From NCBI GenBank assembly GCA_903837135.1, contig CAILTK010000020.1, positions 1 through 64,000 on the forward strand: a stretch of 64,000 bases of DNA. The letters run 5' to 3'. Below, in pieces: positions 18,130 to 27,748 of this stretch (position 1 is the stretch's first letter; every line of letters begins with the position of its first letter). Under the pieces are notes generated by a model. That model was not told the origin of the DNA and made no database searches. It was given only the letters and a program-made list of their open reading frames with translations. Made by a program: the position numbers and the translations under genes. The stretch comes from an uncultured Caulobacterales bacterium (GTDB lineage: Bacteria; Pseudomonadota; Alphaproteobacteria; Caulobacterales; Caulobacteraceae).

Positions 18130-18942
18130 ATGCCCGACCCGATCCTTCCCGGCCAGACCCTCCTTTCGGGGCAGGCCGCCATCGTCACCGGCTCGACCTC
18201 GGGCATCGGCATGGCGCTGGCCGACGCCCTGGCCGGCGCCGGCTGCAGCGTGGTGCTGAACGGCTTCGGCGATGCGGCCGCGATCGAGCGCGAGCGGGCG
18301 GACATGGCCGCGCGCCACGGGGTCAAGGTGCTCTACCACGGGGCCGACATGACCAAGGGCGATGAGATCGCCGCCATGGTGGCCTTCGCCAGGAGCGAGC
18401 TCGGGCGGCTCGACATCCTGGTCAACAACGCCGGAGTCCAGTTCGTGGCCCCGGTCGACGAATTCCCGACCGAGAAGTGGGACCAGATCATCGCCATCAA
18501 CCTGACCTCGGCCTTCCTCGCCACCCGCGCCGCCCTGCCGATCATGAAGGCCCAGCAGCACGGCCGGATCGTCAACATCGCTTCCGCGCACGGTCTGGTC
18601 GCCTCGCCGTTCAAGTCCGCCTACGTGGCGGCCAAGCACGGCGTAGTCGGCCTGACCAAGACGGTGGCCCTCGAGGTGGCGCAGCAGGGGGTCACCTGTA
18701 CGGCGATCTGCCCCGGCTATGTGAAGACCCCGCTGGTGGAGGCCCAGATCGCCGACCAGGCCAAGGCGCGCGGCATCAGCGAGGACGCGGTGATGAGGGA
18801 CGTGATCCTGGCCGCCCAGCCGACCAAGAAGTTCGTCGAATTCTCCGAACTCGCGGGCCTTCTGCTCTACCTGGTGTCCGACGCCGGCGCCTCGGTCAAC
18901 GGCGCGGCGCTGTCGATCGACGGCGGCTGGACCGCCGCATGA
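18130..18942 (+). CDS. bdhA: 3-hydroxybutyrate dehydrogenase (SDR family)
   Basis: Oxidises D-3-hydroxybutyrate to acetoacetate with NAD+ in polyhydroxybutyrate / ketone-body turnover. The product is 270 aa, classical SDR: the nucleotide motif TGSTSGIG, NNAG, the catalytic region S-x(n)-YVAAK (AYVAAKHG) and the family C-terminus (VNGAALSIDGGW). The bdh-specific stretch ASAHGLVASPFKSAYVAAK matches 3-hydroxybutyrate dehydrogenases rather than acetoacetyl-CoA reductases. The thiolase gene 0.85 kb downstream fits an acetoacetyl-CoA context. Confidence 0.9.
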   Translation: MPDPILPGQTLLSGQAAIVTGSTSGIGMALADALAGAGCSVVLNGFGDAAAIERERADMAARHGVKVLYHGADMTKGDEIAAMVAFARSELGRLDILVNNAGVQFVAPVDEFPTEKWDQIIAINLTSAFLATRAALPIMKAQQHGRIVNIASAHGLVASPFKSAYVAAKHGVVGLTKTVALEVAQQGVTCTAICPGYVKTPLVEAQIADQAKARGISEDAVMRDVILAAQPTKKFVEFSELAGLLLYLVSDAGASVNGAALSIDGGWTAA

Positions 18943-19003
18943 CCGCGGTCGCCGCCCAAGCGCTCAGGTTTACCCCGGCCCTGCGATCCGCTAGCGATGC
19001 CGC

Positions 19004-19441
19004 ATGCCAGTCCAGATGATCGACGAGCTTATCGCGCGGTGCGAGGACAAGGTCGGCCTGACCGAGGCCCAGGCCCGCCTCGGCCTTTCCGCCGCCCTCG
19101 CCCTGATCCAGAAGCATGCCGATCCGGACAAGGTGACCGACCTCATGGCCGCGGTGCCGGGGTCCGCCGAACTGGCGCGGGAGGGAACCGCCATCACCGA
19201 CAACAAGCCGCGCGGCCTGATCGGCGGGCTGATGGGACGGACCGGCGGCGCCGGAGGGGCGGCGATGGCCGACGCGATGGCGCTGAACCAGCGGCTGTCG
19301 AAGGAGGGCATCATGCTCTCCGACATGCAGACCATTCTTCCCATCGCCATGGACTTCGTGAACGAGAAGACCGGCTCCGACCGCCTGCGCGACGTGCTGG
19401 CCTCCATTCCGGGGCTCGGCCCCCTGATGACCAGCGGCTGA
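19004..19441 (+). CDS. Conserved protein of unknown function (DUF2780-like)
   Basis: Product of 145 aa. The first third resembles small helical DUF2780/DUF2267-type proteins (a two-helix segment with repeated Ala-Leu heptads and VPGSAEL), then a Gly-rich hinge (RGLIGGLMGRTGGAGG), then a second helical half ending in IPGLGPLM. No catalytic motif or membrane span is seen. It follows bdhA by 61 bp and precedes a small membrane protein gene by 4 bp, so the last two are probably cotranslated. Function unknown. Confidence 0.7.
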   Translation: MPVQMIDELIARCEDKVGLTEAQARLGLSAALALIQKHADPDKVTDLMAAVPGSAELAREGTAITDNKPRGLIGGLMGRTGGAGGAAMADAMALNQRLSKEGIMLSDMQTILPIAMDFVNEKTGSDRLRDVLASIPGLGPLMTSG

Positions 19442-19445
19442 TCCG

Positions 19446-19664
19446 GTGGGCCCTTGGATCCTCGCGGTCGCCGCCATCCTGCTGGGCCTGTTCGTCCTTC
19501 CGCCGCTGCTCGACCGGTTGCCCCGCAGCAAGGGCGGCGGCGGCGGACTTGGTCCGATGCTCAGCGACCTCAACGCCATGTTCCGCCCGGCCGAGCGCGC
19601 GGCGGCGGCGGCCCGGCGGGAACTGCCGGCCGAGCGGACCAACGACGAGCCCAAGGACGACTGA
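19446..19664 (+). CDS. Small single-span membrane protein, unknown function
   Basis: Product of 72 aa beginning with GTG at 19446, just after the preceding stop. The N-terminal helix [20 protein letters not shown] spans the membrane; a Gly-rich linker ([10 protein letters not shown]) and a charged C-terminus follow. No family recognised. Tight spacing with the upstream gene supports a real, coupled gene. Confidence 0.6.
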   Translation: MGPWILAVAAILLGLFVLPPLLDRLPRSKGGGGGLGPMLSDLNAMFRPAERAAAAARRELPAERTNDEPKDD

Positions 19665-19786
19665 CCGCGCGGGCCGGCGTCGCCGGGTCTGGCGTTTGCC
19701 GCGGCGCGGGACTAATTTGCCGGTCAAGGCCCATACCGCCACTTCGAAAACCTCTTTCTCGAACACCCCTTCCCAGGAAATCGTCC

Positions 19787-20977
19787 ATGCGTGACGCCGT
19801 CATCGTCTCCTACGCCCGTACGGGCCTCGCCAAGTCCATCCGCGGCGGGTTCAACAACACCCATGGGGCGACCATGGCCGGCCATGTGATCAAGCACGCC
19901 ATCGAGCGCGCCAGCATCGACGCCGCCGAAGTCGAGGAAGTGGTGCTGGGCGCCGGGCAGCCCGAAGGCGCCACCGGCGGCAACATCGCCCGCCTGTCGG
20001 CCATCCGCGCCGGCTGCCCGGTGACCACCTCCGGTTCGACCATCAACCGGTTCTGCTCCTCCGGCCTGAACGCCATCGCCATCGCCGCGAACTACATCCG
20101 CAACGAGGGCGCGCCCGTCGCCGTCGGCGGCGGCGTCGAATCCATCTCGCTGGTGCAGATGGGCGGCAAGATGAACACCTATTTCTACACCGAGGAATGG
20201 CTGATGCAGCACAAGCCGGCGCTGTGGATGCCGATGATCGAGACGGCCGACATCGTCGCCAAACGCTATGGCGTCGCCCGCGAAGACCAGGACGCCTACG
20301 CCCTGCGCAGCCAGCTCAAGATCGCCGCGGCCCAGCAATCGGGCCTGTTCAAGGACGAGATCGTCCCCCTCGAGACCAAGATGAAGAAGGTCGACAAGGC
20401 CACCGGCGAGGAATCCATCGTCGACTATGTCGTCGACAAGGACGAGTGCAACCGGCCCGACACGACGCTGGAAGGGCTGGCGTCGCTGAAGCCGGTCATG
20501 GGCGAGGGCAACTTCGTCACCGCCGGCAACGCCTCCCAGCTGTCCGACGGCGCCGCCGCCGTGGTCATGATGGAGTCCAAGGAGGCCGAGAAGCGGGGCA
20601 TCGAGCCGATGGGCCGTTTCATGGGCTTCGCCGTCGCCGGCTGCGAGCCGGATGAGATGGGCATCGGCCCGGTGTTCGCCGTGCCGCGCCTTCTCGAGCG
20701 GCATGGGCTGAAGGTGGACGACATCGACCTGTGGGAGCTGAACGAGGCCTTCGCTTCGCAGTGCCTCTACAGCCGCGATCGGCTCGGCATCGATCCCGAG
20801 AAGTACAATGTGAACGGCGGCTCGATCGCCATCGGCCACCCCTACGGCATGACGGGCGCCCGTTGCACCGGCCACATCCTGATGGAAGGCAAGCGCCGCG
20901 GGGCGAAGTACGGCGTCGTCACCATGTGCGTGGGCGGCGGCATGGGCGCGGCCGGCCTGTTCGAGATCTTCTCGTAG
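19787..20977 (+). CDS. Acetyl-CoA C-acyltransferase (thiolase)
   Basis: Thiolase of 396 aa that cleaves or forms beta-ketoacyl-CoA. The reactive cysteine is C90 (INRFCSSG), with H351 ([11 protein letters not shown]) and C381 (TMCVGGGMG) completing the active site, and NEAFA is present. The start at 19787 has AGGAAA about 7 nt upstream and gives the family N-terminus [13 protein letters not shown]. The sequence resembles FadA/PcaF-type degradative thiolases used in fatty-acid oxidation more than the biosynthetic PhaA, but this is a judgement by eye. The next gene is unrelated cysK. Confidence 0.9.
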   Translation: MRDAVIVSYARTGLAKSIRGGFNNTHGATMAGHVIKHAIERASIDAAEVEEVVLGAGQPEGATGGNIARLSAIRAGCPVTTSGSTINRFCSSGLNAIAIAANYIRNEGAPVAVGGGVESISLVQMGGKMNTYFYTEEWLMQHKPALWMPMIETADIVAKRYGVAREDQDAYALRSQLKIAAAQQSGLFKDEIVPLETKMKKVDKATGEESIVDYVVDKDECNRPDTTLEGLASLKPVMGEGNFVTAGNASQLSDGAAAVVMMESKEAEKRGIEPMGRFMGFAVAGCEPDEMGIGPVFAVPRLLERHGLKVDDIDLWELNEAFASQCLYSRDRLGIDPEKYNVNGGSIAIGHPYGMTGARCTGHILMEGKRRGAKYGVVTMCVGGGMGAAGLFEIFS

Positions 20978-21067
20978 GGTCGGAAGGCCGGGTGGCGGGG
21001 CGAGACTTCGGAGGGTCTAGCCCCTATGTTGCCGGGGCAGGGACGCCACACCATCGATGAGCCGAGC

Positions 21068-22050
<983 letters not shown>

Positions 22051-22054
<4 letters not shown>

Positions 22055-22464
22055 CCGACCCTTTCACGCCCGCCCAACGCTCGGCGGTGATGCGGAAGGT
22101 GCCCGGGAAGGGCTCCTCGGCCGAGCTCAGGGTGCGCAAGGCGCTTACCGCGCTCGGCGTCCGCTATCGGCTGCATCGAAAGGACCTGCCGGGCTCGCCC
22201 GACGTGGCGATGCCGGGGCGCAGGCTCGCCCTGTTCGTGCACGGCTGCTTCTGGCACGGCCACGCCTGCCGGCGCGGCGATCGTCCGCCCAAGGCGAACG
22301 CCGACTACTGGTCGGCCAAGATCGCCAGGAACCGGGCGCGCGACCTTCGCGTCCAGGACGAACTGCGGGCCCTGGGTTGGCGACCCGAGGTGATCTGGGA
22401 GTGCGAACTCAAGGACGCCGAGGCGCTGAAGACGCGGCTGGAGGGGCTGGTGGGCGAGCGATGA
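22051..22464 (+). CDS. vsr: Very short patch repair endonuclease (Vsr)
   Basis: Mismatch-specific nicking endonuclease of 137 aa that starts repair of T:G mismatches arising from deaminated 5-methylcytosine. Family blocks are present: [16 protein letters not shown], the catalytic [24 protein letters not shown] and the C-terminal [11 protein letters not shown]. The zinc-binding-type residues around HGCFWHGH are intact. It starts with GTG at 22051 inside the cysK stop (GTGA). No cytosine methyltransferase gene is nearby, so the partner enzyme is missing from this window. Confidence 0.92.
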
Positions 22465-22477
22465 GGCGGGCGCCCCC

Positions 22478-24241
22478 TCAGGCCGCGGCCGCGTCCGTCC
22501 CAGCGCTTTCGAGCTGGCGGGCGAGGGCGTCATAGAGCTGCCCGGCGTCGATCGGCTTGGCCACCCAGTCGGTCATGCCCGCCGCGAGACAGGCCTGGAT
22601 GTCGGATTCCTCGGTGGCGCCGGTGACCGCGATCACGGGAACCTGACGGTTCGGACCGGCGGCCAGGCGAAGCCGCATCACCGCTTCGGGACCGCTCATG
22701 TCCGGCATGTGCACATCCATCAGGACCACGTCGAAGGCGCGCGCGGCGAGCAGGCTCAGCGCTTCACCGCCCGAAGCGGCCAGCGTCACCTCAGCCGACA
22801 GCGGTTCGAGCATCAGGGACATGGCGCGCCGGTTGATCTCGTGGTCGTCGACGACCAGCACGGTGATCGGCTTGCCCGTCCCCGCCGGCGCGTCGGTCGC
22901 CTGCAACTGCACGGGTCCTGGGGGCGCCGCCGCGGCGACGACCAGGGTGACAATGAAACTCGAGCCGTGGCCGGGCAGGCTGCTGACCGTGAGGTCGCCG
23001 TCCATCATCCGGGCCAGCTGGCGGCTGATGACCAGACCGAGCCCCGTGCCGCCGTGCGTGCGCGCGATGGAGCTGTCGGCCTGGTGAAACGGGATGAACA
23101 GCTGGTCGATCTGCTCGGCGGTCATGCCGCACCCGGTGTCGGAGACCTCGATCTTCAGCGACAGTCGGCCATCCTCCAGCGGCGAGACGCTGATCGCGCA
23201 GGTGACCGACCCGTGCTCGGTGAACTTCAGCGCATTGGACAGAAGGTTGTTCAGCACCTGGCGCAGCCGGGTCGGGTCGCCGCGCACCCAGCGGGGCGCG
23301 CTCGCCGCACCGGTCAGGCGCAGGGCGACTCCCCGCTTCCTGGCCTCGGCGCGCCAGAAGCGGAGCTGATCGGCGATCAGGGCGCGGAAATCGAAGGACA
23401 GGGCCTCCACCGCCATCCGGCCGGCGTCCAGTTTGGCGAGATCGAGCAGGTCGTTGAGCAGGGTCCGCATCATCGAGCCCGCATCGGAGATCAGCCGCGC
23501 GTGCGACCGCGCGGCGCCGTCGGACTGGCGATCGAGTTCGGCGGCGCCCGCCAGGATCGCGGAAATGGGCGTGCGCAACTCATGGCTGACCATGGCGACG
23601 AAGGCCGATTTCGCCGCGACGGCGCTTTCGGCCTCGGCGCGGCGCCGTTCGGCGTCAGCGCGGGCGGCCTGCTCGGCGATCTGGCTCCTATGGGCGCCGT
23701 TCCACAACTTCAGCGCGGTGGCGCAGAGCATGCCGCCGCCGATGGCGAGATCCAGCGACAAGTCCGCCTTGCTGCCGATCGCGTAGGCGGCGAACGGCAG
23801 CACCGCGCAGTAGAACGCCAGCGGCAGGGCGGAGGCGCGAAACGCCGCTTCGGACTGCTGGGTGGTCAGCACGGTGTTGAGCATGGCGCCGGCGATCAGG
23901 AAGGCGCCGTTGGCCACCCCCCACGAGCCGGTCTTCAACGTCCACAGGATCGAGAGACTGCCGAACACCAGGGTGTTGGCGGCCAGCAAACCCAGCGCGA
24001 AATTGTAACCGGTGCGCGTCCGGAGGCGTTCGAGACGGACGCCGCGCTCGAACAGGCGAAGTTCGATCAGCTGCAAGGCGGCGTAGAGGCCGCACCAGAC
24101 CAGGCTGGGCGTCAGGCCGATCAGTTGATTATAGAATACGATCAGGCAAAGGCCGACGCCGAGACGGAAGCCGATCTGGTCGCGCCGCCCCTCCAGAACA
24201 GAGTCGAGGCGAGCAACCCGCACGGGCGTGGTCATGCTCAT
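22478..24241 (-). CDS. Membrane hybrid histidine kinase with receiver
   Basis: Sensor kinase of 587 aa. The N-terminal 175 residues form five or six membrane helices without a large periplasmic loop. A short coiled coil (AEQAARADAERRRAEAES) leads to HisKA with H220 (MVSHELRTP). HATPase_c has N-box near 331-340, DTGCGM near 368-373 and GGTGLGL near 397-403. The receiver has D509 (VVLMDVHMPDMSG). It lacks PAS domains, unlike the kinase at 11519. It converges on vsr with a 13-bp gap and has no adjacent response regulator, so the output partner is elsewhere. Confidence 0.9.
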   Translation of the reverse strand: MSMTTPVRVARLDSVLEGRRDQIGFRLGVGLCLIVFYNQLIGLTPSLVWCGLYAALQLIELRLFERGVRLERLRTRTGYNFALGLLAANTLVFGSLSILWTLKTGSWGVANGAFLIAGAMLNTVLTTQQSEAAFRASALPLAFYCAVLPFAAYAIGSKADLSLDLAIGGGMLCATALKLWNGAHRSQIAEQAARADAERRRAEAESAVAAKSAFVAMVSHELRTPISAILAGAAELDRQSDGAARSHARLISDAGSMMRTLLNDLLDLAKLDAGRMAVEALSFDFRALIADQLRFWRAEARKRGVALRLTGAASAPRWVRGDPTRLRQVLNNLLSNALKFTEHGSVTCAISVSPLEDGRLSLKIEVSDTGCGMTAEQIDQLFIPFHQADSSIARTHGGTGLGLVISRQLARMMDGDLTVSSLPGHGSSFIVTLVVAAAAPPGPVQLQATDAPAGTGKPITVLVVDDHEINRRAMSLMLEPLSAEVTLAASGGEALSLLAARAFDVVLMDVHMPDMSGPEAVMRLRLAAGPNRQVPVIAVTGATEESDIQACLAAGMTDWVAKPIDAGQLYDALARQLESAGTDAAAA

Positions 24242-24323
24242 CGATGGTTCCTGCGCGGCGGATCAAGCGCGTGTCGATGACATTAGCCGTGCCAGATTGC
24301 GGTAAAGTAAATGGGGTAGCCGG

Positions 24324-24818
24324 CTAACCGCCGGTGGGTACGAGGGGGGCGGGTTCGACGACCACCTCGCCTCTTAACGAATTGGCGATATTGCAGGCGC
24401 GGTGCGCCTTGTGATGCAGGTCGTCCAGCGCTTCGCTCGTCGGCGCCGTCCCGCCGAACGCGACGGTCGGCCTGAGGGTGACCCGGACGACGCCGATCGA
24501 CCCGTCGTCCATCGGCCCCATCGTTCCCAGCGGCTCGTCGTGATAGCGCCGGACCACCAGGCCCGCGTGTTTGGCGAAGTCCAGGAACCACAGCATGTGG
24601 CAGGACGAAGCGGAGGCGACCAGCAGCTCCTCCGGATCGGCGGCGTCCTCCTTCGACCAGGGCGTGCGCACGACCTGGGGCGAGGCGGAGGCGGGGACGG
24701 TGAGCCCGCCGTCGAAGGCTATGGTGTGGGCGCGGCTGTATCGGCCGGCGAGATAATCCGCGTCGGCGACCGCGTCGTCGAGGCTCCAGTCGATGACGGC
24801 GTTGTGCGTGGTGGTCAT
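24324..24818 (-). CDS. OsmC-family peroxiredoxin-like protein
   Basis: Product of 164 aa of the OsmC/Ohr fold, which reduces organic hydroperoxides through two cysteines. Both are present, in SASSCHMLWFL and HRACNIANS. The first Cys is in the longer OsmC-type context rather than Ohr. Translation is coupled to the upstream VOC gene through a 4-bp ATGA overlap. The operon with an acyl-CoA dehydrogenase suggests detoxification of products of lipid or branched-chain oxidation, but that is inference. Confidence 0.85.
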   Translation of the reverse strand: MTTTHNAVIDWSLDDAVADADYLAGRYSRAHTIAFDGGLTVPASASPQVVRTPWSKEDAADPEELLVASASSCHMLWFLDFAKHAGLVVRRYHDEPLGTMGPMDDGSIGVVRVTLRPTVAFGGTAPTSEALDDLHHKAHRACNIANSLRGEVVVEPAPLVPTGG

Positions 24819-25207
24819 GGCGCGCGCTCCGGCGAGGGGGGGAAGCAGGCGGCCTCCAGCCGGTTTCCGTCAGGATCGCGGACGAAGGCGCCGAAGTAGC
24901 TGGTGTAGGCGGCCGGACGGGGACCTGGCGCGCCGTCGTCGGCTCCGCCGTTCTCCAGCGCGGCGGCGTGAAAGGCGGTCACGGCCGCTTCATCGCGCGC
25001 CCGCAGGCACAGATGCGCGCCTGTGTCCCCTGGAACGGGCGGCGCGTCCGGACGTCCGTTGAGCCAGACCTCGGGGTACCGCTTGCCGAAGCCGATCTGC
25101 GTGTCCCGGCGCACCAGCGGCCGGTATCCCAGCGGCGCCAGCGCCGCCGTATAGAAGGCGGCCGACGCCGCGAGGTCCCTCACCTGCAGGGAGACGTGAT
25201 CGATCAT
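24815..25207 (-). CDS. VOC-superfamily (glyoxalase/dioxygenase-fold) protein
   Basis: Product of 130 aa with the paired beta-alpha-beta-beta-beta module: MIDHVSLQVRDLAASAAFY at the start, GAHLCLRARDE in the middle and FVRDPDGNRLEAACF at the end. The likely metal ligands are H4, the His of GAHLCLR and the Glu of RLEA. The substrate is unknown; members include glyoxalases, isomerases and resistance proteins. It lies 18 bp after the acyl-CoA dehydrogenase and is coupled to the OsmC gene. Confidence 0.8.
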   Translation of the reverse strand: MIDHVSLQVRDLAASAAFYTAALAPLGYRPLVRRDTQIGFGKRYPEVWLNGRPDAPPVPGDTGAHLCLRARDEAAVTAFHAAALENGGADDGAPGPRPAAYTSYFGAFVRDPDGNRLEAACFPPSPERAP

Positions 25208-25225
25208 CGCCGGATCCGTGGCCCG

Positions 25226-27013
25226 TCAGAAGGCGTCCGCGTCGAGCGCCATCATGCTTTCCGAACCGGTCTTCAGCTTGGCGAGATGCGAGTCGGCCTC
25301 CGGCAACAGCCGATCGAGGAAGTAGCGGCCGACCTTCACCTTGTTGGCGTAGAACGGATCCTTGTCGCCGCCGGCGATCCTGGCCTGGGCCGCCTTGGCC
25401 ATCAGAGCCCACATGTAGGCGAGGCCGGTCAGGCCGAACAGGTGCAGATAGTCGGTGGAGGCGGCGCCGGCGTTGTCCGGGTTCTGCAGACCGTTCTGCA
25501 TCAGCCAGAAGGTGCCGTCCTGCAGCTTGCCCTTCACGGTGGCGAGGCCGTCGACGAACGGCTTCAGGGCGTCGTCGTGGGCGTTCTCGGCGACGAAGCC
25601 GTCGAGCTCGGCGAAGAAGCTCATCACCGCCCGGCCGCCGTTGGAGGCGAGCTTGCGGCCCACCAGATCCAGCGCCTGCACCCCGTTGGTGCCCTCGTAG
25701 ATCAGCGAGATGCGGCAGTCGCGCAGGTACTGGCTGGCCGGGAAGTGTTCGGTGAAGCCCGAGCCCCCGTGCACCTGCATGGCGTCGGAACAGATCTTGA
25801 AGCCCTTGTCGGTCAGATAGGCCTTCAGCACCGGCGTCATCAGGCCCATGTAGTCGGACGCCTTCTGCCGCACCGCCTCGTCGGGGGAGTTGTGGGCGAG
25901 ATCGCCGTGCAGGGCGGTCCACAACAGGAAGGCGCGGCCGGCCTCGAGAACGGCCTTGGCGTCCATCAGCATCCGGCGCACGTCGGGGTGGACCAGGATC
26001 GGGTCGGCGGGGCCCGAGGCGTTCTTCGGTCCGGTCAGCGAGCGGCCCTGCAGCCGATCCTTGGCGAAGGCGGCCGCGGCCTGATAGGCGGCCTCGCCCT
26101 GGGCCAGGCCCTGCACGCCCACACCGAGTCGGGCCTCGTTCATCATCACGAACATCAGCTTCAGGCCGGCGTTCTCCTGGCCGAGCAGCCAGCCCGTGGC
26201 CTCGTCGTACTGCATGACGCAGGTGGCGTTGCCGTGGATGCCCATCTTCTCCTCGAGGCCGACGCACGCCAGGGTATTGCGTTCGCCGGGGTTTCCGTCC
26301 GCGTCGGGGATGAACTTCGGGACGATGAACAGGCTGATGCCCTTCACCCCCTCGGGGGCGCCCTCGAGCCGGGCCAGGACGAGGTGGATGATGTTCTCGG
26401 TCAGGTCGTGCTCGCCCGCCGAGATCCAGATCTTCTGACCCGAGATCCTGAAGCTGCCGTCGCCGTTGGCCACCGCCTTGGTGCGGATCAGGCCGAGGTC
26501 GGTGCCGCACTGGGGCTCGGTCAGGTTCATGGTGCCGCCCCACTGGAACGAGACCATCTTGGGGCAATAGAGCGCCTTCTGCGCCTCGGTGCCGCCCTCG
26601 CGGATGGCGGAGTAGGCGCCGTGGGTCAGCCCGGGATACATGCCGAACGCCATGTTGGCGCTCGAGGTCATCTCCGAAAAGGCGACGTTGACCACGGCCG
26701 GCAGGCCCTGTCCGCCGAAGGCCGGGTCCGATCCCAGCGCCGGCCAGCCCGCCTCCACCATCTGATGATAGGCGTCCTTGAAGCCGTCGGGCGTGGCGAC
26801 CGTGTTGTCGGGCGACCAGCGGCAGCCCTGTTTGTCGCCCACCGCGTTCAGCGGCGCCAGGACGCCCTCGGCGAACTTGCCGCCCTCGTCGAGGATCTGC
26901 TCGACCGTATCCATCTGCGCGTCGGCGAAGCCCGGCAGGTCGGCGTAGCCGTCGAGGTTCAGCACCTCGCGAAGGATGAACACGTGTTCGCGGACAGGCG
27001 CGCGGTAGGTCAT
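25226..27013 (-). CDS. Acyl-CoA dehydrogenase, long form with extended C-terminal domain
   Basis: FAD enzyme of 595 aa for the first oxidation step of beta-oxidation. Signature 1 is MNLTEPQCGTDLGLIRT, followed by KIWISAGEHDLTENIIHL; signature 2 region is QVHGGSGFTEHFPASQYLRD then ISLIYEGTNGVQALDL. The roughly 600-aa length with an extra C-terminal helical domain matches the FadE/DmdC-like group found in alphaproteobacteria. It is probably controlled by the MerR gene 67 bp upstream and transcribed with the VOC and OsmC genes. Acyl chain specificity cannot be read. Confidence 0.92.
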   Translation of the reverse strand: MTYRAPVREHVFILREVLNLDGYADLPGFADAQMDTVEQILDEGGKFAEGVLAPLNAVGDKQGCRWSPDNTVATPDGFKDAYHQMVEAGWPALGSDPAFGGQGLPAVVNVAFSEMTSSANMAFGMYPGLTHGAYSAIREGGTEAQKALYCPKMVSFQWGGTMNLTEPQCGTDLGLIRTKAVANGDGSFRISGQKIWISAGEHDLTENIIHLVLARLEGAPEGVKGISLFIVPKFIPDADGNPGERNTLACVGLEEKMGIHGNATCVMQYDEATGWLLGQENAGLKLMFVMMNEARLGVGVQGLAQGEAAYQAAAAFAKDRLQGRSLTGPKNASGPADPILVHPDVRRMLMDAKAVLEAGRAFLLWTALHGDLAHNSPDEAVRQKASDYMGLMTPVLKAYLTDKGFKICSDAMQVHGGSGFTEHFPASQYLRDCRISLIYEGTNGVQALDLVGRKLASNGGRAVMSFFAELDGFVAENAHDDALKPFVDGLATVKGKLQDGTFWLMQNGLQNPDNAGAASTDYLHLFGLTGLAYMWALMAKAAQARIAGGDKDPFYANKVKVGRYFLDRLLPEADSHLAKLKTGSESMMALDADAF

Positions 27014-27080
27014 GGAGAACTCGTTCGTCAGCAGGGGCGGTCGGCGGGCCTTGCGCCCGCGGATCGACCGTATCGAATGT

Positions 27081-27545
27081 CTATTCGGCCGCGTCCAGCC
27101 GTGACCGCATGGCGCTGTCGTAATCGGCCGCCTGCGGCAAAAGATCGGGCCGCAGACCGGACAACTGCCGTTCGAGCCGCACGCACCCCTCTTCGAGCGC
27201 GTGAATGGCGCCGTCGATGTCCTCCCGCTGGGCCCTGAGCGCGAGGATCCGCTCGCGGAACTTGCGCAGGGAGCGCGCCATCTGGGCGGCGCCGCCGTCG
27301 TTGTGGTCGTAGAGATCCAGGATTTCGCGGATCTCGTTCAGGCTGAAACCGACCCGCTTGCCCTGCAGGATCAGCTGCAGTCGGACCCGGTCCCGATGGT
27401 TGTAGACGCGATTCATGCCGTCGCGGGCCGGGGCCAAAAGGCCCTTGTCCTCATAGAACCGCAGGGCGCGCGGCGTGACCTTGAACTCCAGGCACAGCTG
27501 GCGAATCGCGAAGGTGCGCTCTGGACGGCGCAGGTCTGACGGCAT
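27081..27545 (-). CDS. MerR-family transcriptional regulator
   Basis: Product of 154 aa: N-terminal winged helix (FAIRQLCLEFKVTPRALRFYEDKGLLAP, then NRVYNHRDRVRLQLILQGKRVGFSLNEI) and a C-terminal coiled-coil dimerisation helix. There is no cysteine-rich metal site, so it is not a metal sensor. It resembles the LiuR-type regulators that control branched-chain amino-acid and acyl-CoA oxidation genes, which agrees with the acyl-CoA dehydrogenase gene just downstream. A dyad sits 40 bp ahead of its start. Confidence 0.88.
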   Translation of the reverse strand: MPSDLRRPERTFAIRQLCLEFKVTPRALRFYEDKGLLAPARDGMNRVYNHRDRVRLQLILQGKRVGFSLNEIREILDLYDHNDGGAAQMARSLRKFRERILALRAQREDIDGAIHALEEGCVRLERQLSGLRPDLLPQAADYDSAMRSRLDAAE

Positions 27546-27584
27546 GGCTCCCTCCCCGGAGATTTGCGGCGAGGCTATCTCGCG

Positions 27585-27600
27585 TTTACGTCAACGTCAA
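27585..27600. promoter_or_regulatory. Candidate operator for the MerR regulator
   Basis: TTTACGT-CA-ACGTCAA, a 7-bp dyad with one mismatch, 40 bp upstream of the regulator start. Its ACGT-centred arms look like the sites of LiuR-type regulators, so autoregulation is plausible. It lies between the regulator and the rightward ctaC gene. Confidence 0.4.
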
Positions 27601-27748
27601 ACCTGGCCCTCTTGGTTCACGGAGGCTTGATCAGCGCCTTGGCAAGCCCCGATGGAGGGGTTATGGGCTCGTCACGAACGCCGTGCGCCGCTGGACTCTG
27701 TCCGGTGCGCCGCCGCGGCTGTAGACCAACGCCAGGGGAAGGTCAGGC

